From positions 1 to 5,820 of the forward strand of contig JAFMJM010000159.1 of NCBI GenBank assembly GCA_017853455.1: DNA of 5,820 nt, given 5' to 3'. This document shows positions 1 through 5,796 of this stretch, in pieces. Position 1 is the stretch's first letter, and the number at the start of each line of letters is the position of its first letter. The position numbers and the translations under genes were made by a program. Source of the stretch: Acidimicrobiia bacterium (GTDB taxonomy: Bacteria > Actinomycetota > Acidimicrobiia > IMCC26256 > PALSA-555). The notes below the pieces were generated by a model that made no database searches, had not been told where the DNA came from, and worked only from the letters and a program-made list of their open reading frames with translations.

Positions 1-491
1 CGGCGACGGTGGTGTTCGGTGCGGCGGTCGTGCTCGCGGTCGTGGCGCTGGTCGTCCCGGCGGTCTGGCCGGACCGTGTCGCCCCGACGTCACGGTCGGC
101 CGCCCACTTCCGGGGCACCCCGGTGGCGGACCGCCAGCTGCGGTCGTCGGCCCGCCTGGCCCGGGGCTTGCGCGCGCGGGGGGTCGACGAGGTGTTCATC
201 GTGCGCAAGGACGCTGGGTTCCTCTACCTCCGCACCGGGACCACCGACCCGCTGCCGTACGACATCGTGGAGCGGTCGGATCTCGGCGCCGACGACGAGG
301 CCGGGGTGATCCGGCGGCTCCGCCGCGGCGACGCGCCCTGGGTGTGCGTGCGCAGGCCCGGATCGGGCGGGAGCGCCGACCACGCGCTCGTGCCGCGTCG
401 ACTCGAGGCCTGGATCCGGGCGAACCTCACGTTCGAGGAGAGCCTCGCCCGCTGCGACCTCTACCGGTCCGCGAGCGTCGGGGGCCGATGA
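1..491 (+). CDS. C-terminal part of a membrane protein, probably a membrane glycosyltransferase (5' end outside window)
   Basis: The reading frame is already open at the left edge (codons from base 3) and ends at TGA 489-491, so this is the 3' part of a longer gene; the GTG codons at 9 and 12 are probably internal. The visible part begins with one hydrophobic helix (about 16 residues rich in Val, Ala and Leu, ending PAVWPD), followed by a roughly 140-residue soluble domain. That domain has an alternating beta/alpha pattern, including the strand VDEVFIVRKDAGFLYLRTGT and the later segment PWVCVRRPG. From memory, a last membrane helix followed by such a domain with a 'lyf.tg..nP..yd' type segment resembles the C-terminus of integral-membrane GT-C glycosyltransferases (PMT/GT39-like) of actinobacteria. 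That assignment is an inference: the catalytic part is not in the window. The gene ends 21 bp from the convergent FKBP gene. Confidence 0.6.
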   Translation, partial: ATVVFGAAVVLAVVALVVPAVWPDRVAPTSRSAAHFRGTPVADRQLRSSARLARGLRARGVDEVFIVRKDAGFLYLRTGTTDPLPYDIVERSDLGADDEAGVIRRLRRGDAPWVCVRRPGSGGSADHALVPRRLEAWIRANLTFEESLARCDLYRSASVGGR

Positions 492-512
492 CGGACGGCG
501 TCGAACGGAGGC

Positions 513-887
513 TCAGCCGACCCCGAGCAGGTCGACGACGAACACCAGGGTCTCACCGCCGCGGATGACACCACCGGCGCCCCGGTCGCCGTACCCGAGG
601 TGGGGCGGGATGGTGATGCGGCGCCGGCCGCCGACCCGCATGCCGGCCAGCCCTTCGTCCCAGCCCTGGATGACCTGGCCGACGCCGAAGTCGAAGCGGA
701 ACGGCGTGTTGCGACTCCACGACGAGTCGAACTCGCCGCCGGTGCTCCAGGCCACGCCCACGTACTGGACGGTGACCCCGAGGCCGGGGACCGGCTCGTC
801 GCCGGTGCCGAGTTCGAGGTCCTCGACGATGAGCTCGCCGGGCGGGTCGGAGTCGGGGATCGTGACGTCGGGCTTGGTGTCGGCCAT
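513..887 (-). CDS. FKBP-type peptidyl-prolyl cis-trans isomerase, single domain, cytosolic
   Basis: A 124-residue protein that catalyses cis-trans isomerisation of X-Pro peptide bonds during protein folding. It has no signal peptide or membrane segment, so it is expected in the cytosol. A short acidic, proline-rich N-terminal arm (residues 1-20) precedes one complete FKBP domain (about 20-124). The active-site residues of human FKBP12 can be matched by eye: Y42 (Y26), F53-D54 in FDSS (F36-D37), F63 (F46), V72-I73 in QVIQGW (V55-I56), W76 (W59), Y99 in LGYG (Y82) and F116 in TLVF (F99). An active enzyme is therefore expected, and FK506/rapamycin binding is possible. The ATG at 885-887 is preceded by TAGGTT and only six bases, with no good Shine-Dalgarno sequence. 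It lies 43 bp downstream of the universal stress protein gene on the same strand, so it may be read from both that transcript and its own promoter. Confidence 0.95.
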   Translation of the reverse strand: MADTKPDVTIPDSDPPGELIVEDLELGTGDEPVPGLGVTVQYVGVAWSTGGEFDSSWSRNTPFRFDFGVGQVIQGWDEGLAGMRVGGRRRITIPPHLGYGDRGAGGVIRGGETLVFVVDLLGVG

Positions 888-893
888 CGGGTG

Positions 894-899
894 AACCTA
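894..899 (-). promoter_or_regulatory. Candidate -10 box of the FKBP gene, possibly giving a leaderless mRNA
   Basis: On the minus strand this reads TAGGTT, within GGTAGGTTCACC. Only six bases (CACCCG) separate it from the ATG at 887, so the predicted transcript would begin at or next to the A of the start codon. That fits leaderless translation, which is common in actinobacteria, and the lack of a good Shine-Dalgarno sequence here. No -35 box is clear. Confidence 0.4.
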
Positions 900-930
900 C
901 CCGCCGGGGTCGGGGTTCAGGCGACCAGGG

Positions 931-1344
931 TCAGCGGATCACGGCCACGGAGCACGTCGCGTGCTGCACGCAGCGTGTGGCGACCGACCCGAGGATGTGG
1001 TGGTGCCCACGGCTCGCGCCCTGGTGGCCGACGACCAGGAGGTCGGCGTCGGCGCCCCGGTCGACCAGCACCGTCGCGGGGGCACCGATCGCGACCACGG
1101 CGGTGGCGCCCACGTTCGGCTCGGTGTCGACGGCGATCCGCACGCCGTCGTCGGCGACCGCGGTGGCCTCGTCGTGGAGCTGGCTGCGGGTGTCGGCGCC
1201 CAGGCGCTCGAGGTACGGGTAGTCGTAGGTGTGCACGACCTCGAGCGTCGCGCCGCGGGCGTGGGCCTCGCCGGCGGCCCAGCGCACGGCCCGGACGGCG
1301 TCGTCCGATCCGTCGTAGCCGACCACGATCCGTCGTCCGCCCAT
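931..1344 (-). CDS. Universal stress protein, UspA family, ATP-binding type
   Basis: A 137-residue single-domain Usp protein. It starts with the family's first strand and loop (RRIVVGYDGSDDA, residues 4-16, with the nucleotide-contacting D11). It continues through helix RAVRWAAGEAHARG and strand ATLEVVHTYDYP. It ends with the ATP-binding signature G-2x-G-9x-G-S, seen as G106, G109, G119 and S120, followed by the closing strand CSVAVIR. The intact signature places it with the ATP-binding (MJ0577-type) subgroup, which usually acts as a cytosolic dimer and tunes stress or dormancy responses; no specific partner can be read from the sequence. The ATG at 1342-1344 is supported by GGAGG seven bases upstream. 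It is divergent from the MFS gene and lies upstream of the FKBP gene on the same strand. Confidence 0.95.
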   Translation of the reverse strand: MGGRRIVVGYDGSDDAVRAVRWAAGEAHARGATLEVVHTYDYPYLERLGADTRSQLHDEATAVADDGVRIAVDTEPNVGATAVVAIGAPATVLVDRGADADLLVVGHQGASRGHHHILGSVATRCVQHATCSVAVIR

Positions 1345-1351
1345 CGCCGCG

Positions 1352-1356
1352 CCTCC
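1352..1356 (-). promoter_or_regulatory. Shine-Dalgarno site of the universal stress protein gene
   Basis: On the minus strand this reads GGAGG, seven bases before the ATG at 1344. It fixes this start and argues against the out-of-frame ATG at 1370. Confidence 0.7.
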
Positions 1357-1374
1357 ACGACCACTGTCATGGCG

Positions 1375-1380
1375 AACCTA
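1375..1380 (-). promoter_or_regulatory. Candidate -10 box of the universal stress protein gene
   Basis: On the minus strand this reads TAGGTT, within GGTAGGTTCGCC, and fits the actinobacterial TAnnnT -10 pattern. Transcription would start near 1368, leaving a leader of about 24 bases that contains the GGAGG site. Almost the same 12-mer (GGTAGGTTCACC) precedes the FKBP gene. I see no clear -35 box. The call rests on pattern and position only. Confidence 0.4.
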
Positions 1381-1429
1381 CCGCCCGGTGGGCCGGAGTG
1401 GAATGGGTGGCCGGGTGCAGACCGTCCCG

Positions 1430-1435
1430 TAGGGT
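1430..1435 (+). promoter_or_regulatory. Candidate -10 box of the MFS/SnoaL-TIM operon
   Basis: TAGGGT, within CCGTAGGGTGCGG, lies 30 bases before the MFS start. Transcription would begin near 1442 and leave a leader of about 24 bases that contains the purine-rich ribosome site GGGGGGA (1455-1461). No TTGACA-like -35 box stands at the usual distance. The divergent UspA -10 candidate is about 50 bp away, so the two units share one small control region. Confidence 0.35.
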
Positions 1436-1465
1436 GCGGCGGGTCGGGGCGGACGGGGGGACGGG

Positions 1466-2962
1466 ATGCGCAGCACGGAGTCGGCGACACTGCGCCGACC
1501 GGCGTTCGTGGCCGTGACCGCCGTCCAGTTCATGATCGTCGTGGTCAGTGGTTCGACCACCATGGCCCTCCCGGCGGTCAAGGACGGCCTCGGTGCGGGC
1601 GACGCCGGGCTGCAGTGGTTCGCCGCCCTGTTCGCGCTGGCCTACTCCCTGGTGCTCGTCGTCGGCGGTCGGCTGGGAGACCTCCGGGGCACCCGTCGAC
1701 TGCTGCTGCTCGGATTCGGCGGCTACGTCGCCGCGTTGGCGCTCGCCGCCGTCGCCCCCGACCTGCCCGTGCTGCTCGGCGCCCGGGTGCTCCAGGGCCT
1801 GTCGGCCGGGTTGATGGCGCCGCAGCTCTCGGCGGTGATCCAGCGCACGTACACCGGGCACGCCCGGACCCGGGCGTTCGCCGTCTACCTGACCGCGGCG
1901 GGCGCTGCGTTCTCGGTGGGGCAGCTCGCCGGGGGTGCGCTCATGTCGGCCGACCCGTGGGGGCTCGGTTGGCGTTGGTCGTTCGTGCCGTTCGTGCCGC
2001 TCGGGGTCGCCGCCTGGGTCCTGGTGCACCGGTCGGTGCCGGAGTTCCGGCCCGAGTCCGGCGGCCGGCTCGACGGCGTGGGGGCGGCACTCCTCGCGCT
2101 GACGGCGCTGTTCGTCATGTTCCCGATCGTCCAGGGTCGCTCGGCCGGCTGGCCCGTCTGGATCGTCGCGATGCTCGTCGCGACGGTGCCGGCGTTCGCC
2201 GTGTTCCTCCGGGTCGAGCGGTGGGTGCGGGCACGCGGGGGTGCGCCCATCGTGAACCCCGACCTGTTCCGGGTGCCGTCGTTCCGGGCGGGGAACGTCA
2301 TCACCGTCCTCGTCGGGCTGGCCTGCGCCGCACTTCCGCTCTACCTCGTGCTCACCCTGCAGCTGGGGTTCGGCCGCAACGCGTTCGCGGCGGCGCTGGT
2401 GGCCTGCCCGATGCCGATCGCCAACATGGCCGGCTCGCTCGTGACGGCGCCGCTCGTGCGCCGGCTCGGGCGGGGTGCGGTCGCCATCGGGGCCGGGGCC
2501 ACCGGGGTGGCGGCGGCCCTGATCCTGATCACGATCTCGGGCGGCGCCGACTCGGTCGCCGTCGTCACCCTGCTGCCCGGCATCGTGCTGGTCGGGTTCT
2601 CGTTGGGGGTGTCGATCACGTCGATCACCGCCATCGTGCTGTCGGAGGTCCCGGTCGCCGACGCGGGGAGTGCCGCGGGGGTGCAGGCGACGGGGTTGCA
2701 ACTGGCGAGCGCGGTGGGGATCGCAGTGTCGGGGATCGCGTTCTTCGGCACGGTGGGTGGACGCGACGGGCTCCAGCCCTACCTCGACGGGCTCGGTTGG
2801 GTGATGTGGATCACGATCGCCTTCACCGTCGCGCAGGTGGCGCTCACGTTCCTGCTGCCGCGTCGCACGGCCCGGTCGCTCGACGAGATCCCGTTCGCCG
2901 ATCCCGAGCTCTTCGTGGTTCCCGACCTGCACGCCCGACCCGACGGCGAGCACCGCGGGTGA
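1466..2962 (+). CDS. MFS transporter, DHA2-like with about 14 membrane helices
   Basis: A 498-residue inner-membrane protein with about 14 hydrophobic segments, near residues 13-35, 51-69, 79-98, 101-121, 136-158, 171-189, 204-222, 229-249, 279-298, 304-326, 337-357, 362-385, 405-427 and 445-463. MFS motif A is clear between helices 2 and 3 (GGRLGDLRGTRR, 67-78), with a motif B-like R107-VLQG in helix 4. Motif C is degenerate: SVGQLAGG (150-157) has Gln where Pro is usual. In helix 1 the DHA2 segment reads SGSTTMALPAV (28-38), without the usual acidic residue before the TxxxALP part. The family uses proton-driven transport, mostly drug or metabolite export; the substrate cannot be read. The ATG at 1466 follows a purine-rich GGGGGGA. 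The gene's TGA overlaps the GTG of the next gene (GTGA), so the two are probably co-translated. The C-terminal 35 residues are a hydrophilic cytosolic tail. Confidence 0.92.
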   Translation: MRSTESATLRRPAFVAVTAVQFMIVVVSGSTTMALPAVKDGLGAGDAGLQWFAALFALAYSLVLVVGGRLGDLRGTRRLLLLGFGGYVAALALAAVAPDLPVLLGARVLQGLSAGLMAPQLSAVIQRTYTGHARTRAFAVYLTAAGAAFSVGQLAGGALMSADPWGLGWRWSFVPFVPLGVAAWVLVHRSVPEFRPESGGRLDGVGAALLALTALFVMFPIVQGRSAGWPVWIVAMLVATVPAFAVFLRVERWVRARGGAPIVNPDLFRVPSFRAGNVITVLVGLACAALPLYLVLTLQLGFGRNAFAAALVACPMPIANMAGSLVTAPLVRRLGRGAVAIGAGATGVAAALILITISGGADSVAVVTLLPGIVLVGFSLGVSITSITAIVLSEVPVADAGSAAGVQATGLQLASAVGIAVSGIAFFGTVGGRDGLQPYLDGLGWVMWITIAFTVAQVALTFLLPRRTARSLDEIPFADPELFVVPDLHARPDGEHRG

Positions 2963-4203
2963 CGTCAGGCCCCGGGCCCGACGGACTGCTGGTGCGCTAC
3001 GCCGACGCCGTGCGCACGGGTGACGCCGCCGCCTTCGCCGTCTGTTGGACCGTCGACGCCGCCTGGGACCTGAACGGTCCGGTCGTCGAGGGTCGCGACG
3101 CCATCGTCGGGAGGTTCGCCGAGGCGCGACGCGACCTGCGTGGATGCACCCAGGACGTGGCGGCCGGACGCTGGACCGCGCTCGGTCACGACCGGGCGGC
3201 GGGTCGGTGGGTCGTGCACGAGGACCAGGACCGTGCGGAGGGCGTCGGTCGGTTGGTCGGCGTGTACCACGACGACGTCGTGCGCACTGCCGACGGTTGG
3301 CGGTTCGCCCGGCGCCGCTTCGAGCCGGTGTGGCGCGGGGCGCCGCGGGTGGCCGGCCCGCTCGAGGCCGGGTCGACGGTGTGCTGCAGCGGCACGCTCG
3401 GTGCGGCGCCGCTCCTGCGCAAGATCGCGGCGGTCGCGTCCGTCGGGTTCGATGGTCTGTCGGTCTACGCGCGCGAGGTCGACGGTCTCGTCGCCGACGG
3501 TTGGACCACCGACGAGATCCGGGCGGTGCTCGTCGGCGTCGGTCTTGCGGTCGCCGAGGTCGACGGGCGCTCGACGTGGTCGGGGCTTGCGGGGGAGTCG
3601 GGACCGCCGGCGGACCATCTCGTCGGGATCGGTTCGGCACTCGGTGCGCGGTCGGTCACGCTGCTCGTCCCGCCCGGTGCCGATCTCGCCGCCGACGCCA
3701 CCCGCAGCCAGGTCGCGCGGGCGCTCGCCGGCGTGGCCGACGTGGCGGCGCAGGCCGGACTGCTCGTGCACCTCGAGCCCTACGCCTGGTCGGGGTTGGC
3801 CGACCTCGCGACGGCGCTCGACCTGTGCCGGCGCTCGGGCGCGCCCGCTGCCGGGGTCCTGGTCGACACGTGGCACCTCGCCGTCGGTCCCGACCGGGGC
3901 CACCTGCCCGACGACCTCCCCGGTGACCGGGTGCTCGGGCTCCATCTGGGAGAGGCGGCCGAGGCCGATCCGCCCGACGTGGCGTGGGCGGGGATGCACG
4001 ACCGGCGGCTGCCCGGCGAGGGCCGGGCCGTCGGGGCCGCGGTCCTGCGCGAGTTGCGGGCCCGCGGCTGCACCGCCCCGGTCGGGGTCGAGGTCATCAC
4101 CGACGACCTGCACGCAGGCCGGCCCCGCGAGGCCGCCGCCACGGCCTTGGCCGCGCTCGAGGCGACGGTGGCTGCCGCGTCCGGACCGGTCCCGACCGTC
4201 TGA
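2959..4203 (+). CDS. Two-domain protein: SnoaL/NTF2-like domain fused to a sugar phosphate isomerase/epimerase-type TIM barrel
   Basis: A 414-residue cytosolic protein. Residues about 5-127 look like a SnoaL/NTF2-like cone: helix LLVRYADAVRTGDAAAFAVC, then WDLNGPVVEGRDAIVGRF, and closing strands GVYHDDVVRTADGWRFARRR. Residues about 137-405 form a xylose-isomerase-like (AP endonuclease 2) TIM barrel. Its metal and catalytic positions appear to be present: E273 in HLEP, D303 and H306 in VDTWH, H329 in LHLGE, R350 with PGEG (352-355), and E378 in GVEVI. These barrels isomerise or epimerise sugars or related polyols, or act on other small molecules, using a divalent metal; the substrate here is unknown. 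The GTG at 2959 overlaps the MFS stop by four bases, and the open frame upstream is only a shadow of the MFS gene. The SnoaL domain may bind a small ligand or help dimerisation. That the two halves form one protein is directly seen: one frame, no stop. Confidence 0.85.
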   Translation: MTSGPGPDGLLVRYADAVRTGDAAAFAVCWTVDAAWDLNGPVVEGRDAIVGRFAEARRDLRGCTQDVAAGRWTALGHDRAAGRWVVHEDQDRAEGVGRLVGVYHDDVVRTADGWRFARRRFEPVWRGAPRVAGPLEAGSTVCCSGTLGAAPLLRKIAAVASVGFDGLSVYAREVDGLVADGWTTDEIRAVLVGVGLAVAEVDGRSTWSGLAGESGPPADHLVGIGSALGARSVTLLVPPGADLAADATRSQVARALAGVADVAAQAGLLVHLEPYAWSGLADLATALDLCRRSGAPAAGVLVDTWHLAVGPDRGHLPDDLPGDRVLGLHLGEAAEADPPDVAWAGMHDRRLPGEGRAVGAAVLRELRARGCTAPVGVEVITDDLHAGRPREAAATALAALEATVAAASGPVPTV

Positions 4204-4222
4204 ACGGCTCGAACCGGGCGAC

Positions 4223-5329
4223 TCAGGCGGGGTACCAGCGGCGCTTCGCCCAGAGGCTGACGTACACCAGCGCGATGAGGGCCGGGACCTCGATCAGCGG
4301 GCCGATGGTGCCGGCCAGCGCCTCGCCCGACGTGGCACCGAACACCGCCACCGACACCGCGATCGCCAGCTCGAAGTTGTTGCCGGCGGCGGTGAACGCC
4401 ACCGACGTGTTGCGGTCGTACGGCAGGCCGAGGCGGAAGCCGGCCAGGAACGTGCCGCCCCACATCAGCGCGAAGTACACGAGCAGGGGGACCGCGACCC
4501 GGGCCACGTCGAGCGGTGCGTCCGTGATGCGCTCACCCTGGAGCGCGAAGAGCACGACGATCGTGAACAGCAGGCCGTAGAGGGCGACGGGACCAATACG
4601 AGGGAGGAACCGCTGCTCGTACCACTCGGTGCCCCGGCGCCCTTCGCCGATGCGCCGGGTGAGGAAGCCCGCCACGAGCGGCACGCCGAGGAAGATGAGT
4701 ACCGACTTGGCGATCGCCCACATCGACACACCGAGGCTCGCGCCGTCGAGCCCGAGCCAGCCGGGCAGCACCTCGAGGTAGAACCAGCCCAGTACCGAGT
4801 ACATGACGATCTGGAACACCGAGTTGACGGCCACCAGCACTGCGGCCAGCTCGCGACTGCCGCAGGCCAGGTCGTTCCAGATCAGGACCATCGCGATGCA
4901 CCGCGCCAGGCCGACCACGATGAGCCCCGTCCGCAGGGCGGGGAGGTCGGGGAGGAACGTCCACGCCAGCGCGAACATCAGCAGCGGCCCGATCAGCCAG
5001 TTGCACACCAGCGACAGCACCAGCGCCCGTCGGTCCCCGATCTCGCTGCGCAGGCGCGTGTACTTCACCTTGGCGAGCACCGGATACATCATCGCCAGCA
5101 GGCCGATCGCGATCGGCAGCGACACGGTGTCGATCCGGACCTTGCCGAGCGCGTCACCGAGGTCGGGGACCGCCCGGCCGAGCACGAGGCCGACCACCAT
5201 GGCCACCCCGATCCACAGCGGCAGGAACCGGTCGAGCGTGGAGAGGCGCGCGGCGACCGGCGCGTCGGTGGCCGTGGGAGACACGTCGGGGGTCACGGTC
5301 GGGTCAGGCGCAGCAGGTGCCGGCGCCAC
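4223..5329 (-). CDS. acr3: Arsenite efflux permease, ACR3 family
   Basis: An inner-membrane carrier that exports arsenite, driven by the membrane potential or proton gradient. The 368-residue product has ten likely membrane helices after a Pro/Ala/Thr-rich arm of about 30 residues. Family marks are clear: RFLPLWIGVAMVVGLVLG (34-51), GLARCIAMVLIWNDLACG (140-157) with the essential arsenite-binding Cys at C144 and a second Cys at C156, NTSVAFTAAGNNFELAIAV (307-325) with E320, and GPLIEVPAL (343-351) with E347. It is second in an operon with arsI. The GTG at 5329 overlaps the end of arsI by 26 bases. The GTG codons at 5296 and 5284 are alternatives that would leave about 7 or 19 bases between genes. 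None has a Shine-Dalgarno sequence, so translation may depend on coupling to arsI. The conserved domain is complete with any of these starts. Confidence 0.95.
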   Translation of the reverse strand: MAPAPAAPDPTVTPDVSPTATDAPVAARLSTLDRFLPLWIGVAMVVGLVLGRAVPDLGDALGKVRIDTVSLPIAIGLLAMMYPVLAKVKYTRLRSEIGDRRALVLSLVCNWLIGPLLMFALAWTFLPDLPALRTGLIVVGLARCIAMVLIWNDLACGSRELAAVLVAVNSVFQIVMYSVLGWFYLEVLPGWLGLDGASLGVSMWAIAKSVLIFLGVPLVAGFLTRRIGEGRRGTEWYEQRFLPRIGPVALYGLLFTIVVLFALQGERITDAPLDVARVAVPLLVYFALMWGGTFLAGFRLGLPYDRNTSVAFTAAGNNFELAIAVSVAVFGATSGEALAGTIGPLIEVPALIALVYVSLWAKRRWYPA

Positions 5330-5729
5330 CGGCGTCGGGGGAGCCGACGACGCGCAGGGTCATCTCGTCGGCGTCGGCGGTCTTGACGTACCACTCCCAC
5401 TTCGCGCCGTCGGGGTCGGTGACCCAGGTCTCGACCTTCTCGGCGTAGCAGCAGACGGTCTCGTCGATGCCGGTGGTGGCCAAGCCGTCGGCGCTCAGGC
5501 GGGCCTCGGCGGCGCTGACCTCGGGGGCGGTCATGACCTCGACGCCGAGGTGGTTGACGGTGCCGCCCTCGGGTGCCTCGATCAGGACCAGCTTGAGGGG
5601 CGGGTCGGCGATCTCGAAGTTGGCGTACCCGGGCTTGCGCTTGGCGGCGGGGGTGGCGAAGAGCCGCTCGTAGAAGTCGACGGCGGCGTCGACGTCGGTC
5701 ACGTTGATGGCGAGCTGCACGCGGGACAC
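5304..5729 (-). CDS. arsI: ArsI/CadI-family C-As lyase (organoarsenical-degrading dioxygenase)
   Basis: A 141-residue cytosolic protein of the vicinal oxygen chelate fold. ArsI enzymes use Fe(II) and O2 to split the C-As bond of trivalent methyl- or aryl-arsenicals, releasing arsenite, which the ACR3 pump encoded next can export. The family signature is strong: YERLFATPAAKRKPGYANF (20-38), ADPPLKLVLIE (41-51), NHLGVEV (59-65), TVCCYA (91-96) and DPDGAKWEWY (105-114). Q5, H60 and E112 fall where the iron ligands are expected, C93-C94 is the vicinal pair that binds the trivalent arsenical, and a second pair, C139-C140, sits at the C-terminus. CadI, a cadmium-induced relative, shares these features, so induction by cadmium is possible. 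The GTG at 5727-5729 is preferred: GGGAGGA lies just upstream, and the protein then begins MSRVQLAINV like its relatives. An ATG at 5753 would add eight residues but has no ribosome site. Confidence 0.93.
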   Translation of the reverse strand: MSRVQLAINVTDVDAAVDFYERLFATPAAKRKPGYANFEIADPPLKLVLIEAPEGGTVNHLGVEVMTAPEVSAAEARLSADGLATTGIDETVCCYAEKVETWVTDPDGAKWEWYVKTADADEMTLRVVGSPDAGGAGTCCA

Positions 5730-5734
5730 GGCGG

Positions 5735-5741
5735 TCCTCCC
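5735..5741 (-). promoter_or_regulatory. Shine-Dalgarno site deciding the arsI start
   Basis: On the minus strand this reads GGGAGGA, with its GGAGG core six bases before the GTG at 5729. It is the strongest ribosome site in the window. It lies downstream of the in-frame ATG at 5753, which favours the GTG start. Confidence 0.8.
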
Positions 5742-5754
5742 GGATCGGTCCATG

Positions 5755-5772
5755 CATCGATGTCGGTCGATG
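5755..5772. promoter_or_regulatory. Proximal candidate operator of the ars operon (inverted repeat CATCGA-N6-TCGATG)
   Basis: A perfect six-base inverted repeat, CATCGA TGTCGG TCGATG, lies over the predicted transcription start. Its size and half-site spacing resemble the AT-rich inverted repeats bound by ArsR/SmtB dimers upstream of arsenic genes. It matches the distal copy at 5790-5807. Binding by an ArsR-type repressor is inferred; no regulator gene is in the window. Confidence 0.5.
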
Positions 5773-5796
5773 GATCACGCTACCATGTCCATCGAC
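5766..5796. repeat. Nine-base inverted repeat around the ars -10 region
   Basis: GTCGATGGA (5766-5774) and TCCATCGAC (5788-5796) are perfect reverse complements separated by 13 bases. They share bases with the two operator candidates, so this longer symmetry may simply come from two operators in mirror positions. It could instead be one extended site or an RNA hairpin if transcription starts further upstream. Confidence 0.5.
5777..5782 (-). promoter_or_regulatory. Candidate -10 box of the arsI-acr3 operon
   Basis: On the minus strand this reads TAGCGT, within GGTAGCGTGAT, a TAnnnT box like those of the neighbouring units. Transcription would start near 5770, giving a leader of about 41 bases. 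The -35 region would fall near 5800-5805, inside the distal inverted repeat. The call rests on position and the flanking operators. Confidence 0.4.

Noticed and set aside
492..512. The 21-bp gap between the convergent first gene and the FKBP gene as a terminator site.
   Set aside because: I see no stable hairpin or T-run in it.
939..1370. An ATG at 1368-1370, four bases after TAGGTT, could open a leaderless frame overlapping all of the universal stress protein gene.
   Set aside because: It is out of frame with the stress protein, its product is low complexity, and the stress protein has its own GGAGG site and ATG at 1344.
961..2958. The open frame of the SnoaL-TIM gene extends almost 2 kb upstream, to 961.
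   Set aside because: That part lies across the UspA and MFS genes and translates to low-complexity residues. The domain begins right after the GTG at 2959, which also overlaps the MFS stop in the usual way.
1367..3640. A 757-residue open frame on the minus strand opposite the MFS and SnoaL-TIM genes, and similar long frames such as minus 2965-4113 and plus 3140-5386.
   Set aside because: The translations are Arg/Pro/Gly/His-rich low-complexity strings without any domain. High GC makes stop codons rare, and the opposite or other frames hold clear proteins.
4187..4222. Short symmetries CGGTC-CC-GACCG (4187-4198) and CGGCTCGAACCG (4205-4216) at the convergent ends of the SnoaL-TIM and acr3 genes, considered as a bidirectional terminator.
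   Set aside because: The stems are five bases or fewer, the loop of the first is only two bases, and no T-tract follows on either strand. In DNA this GC-rich such matches are expected by chance.
5730..5753. An ATG at 5751-5753 in frame with arsI, which would add eight residues.
   Set aside because: No ribosome site precedes it. The GTG at 5729 has a strong GGGAGGA and gives the N-terminus typical of the family.
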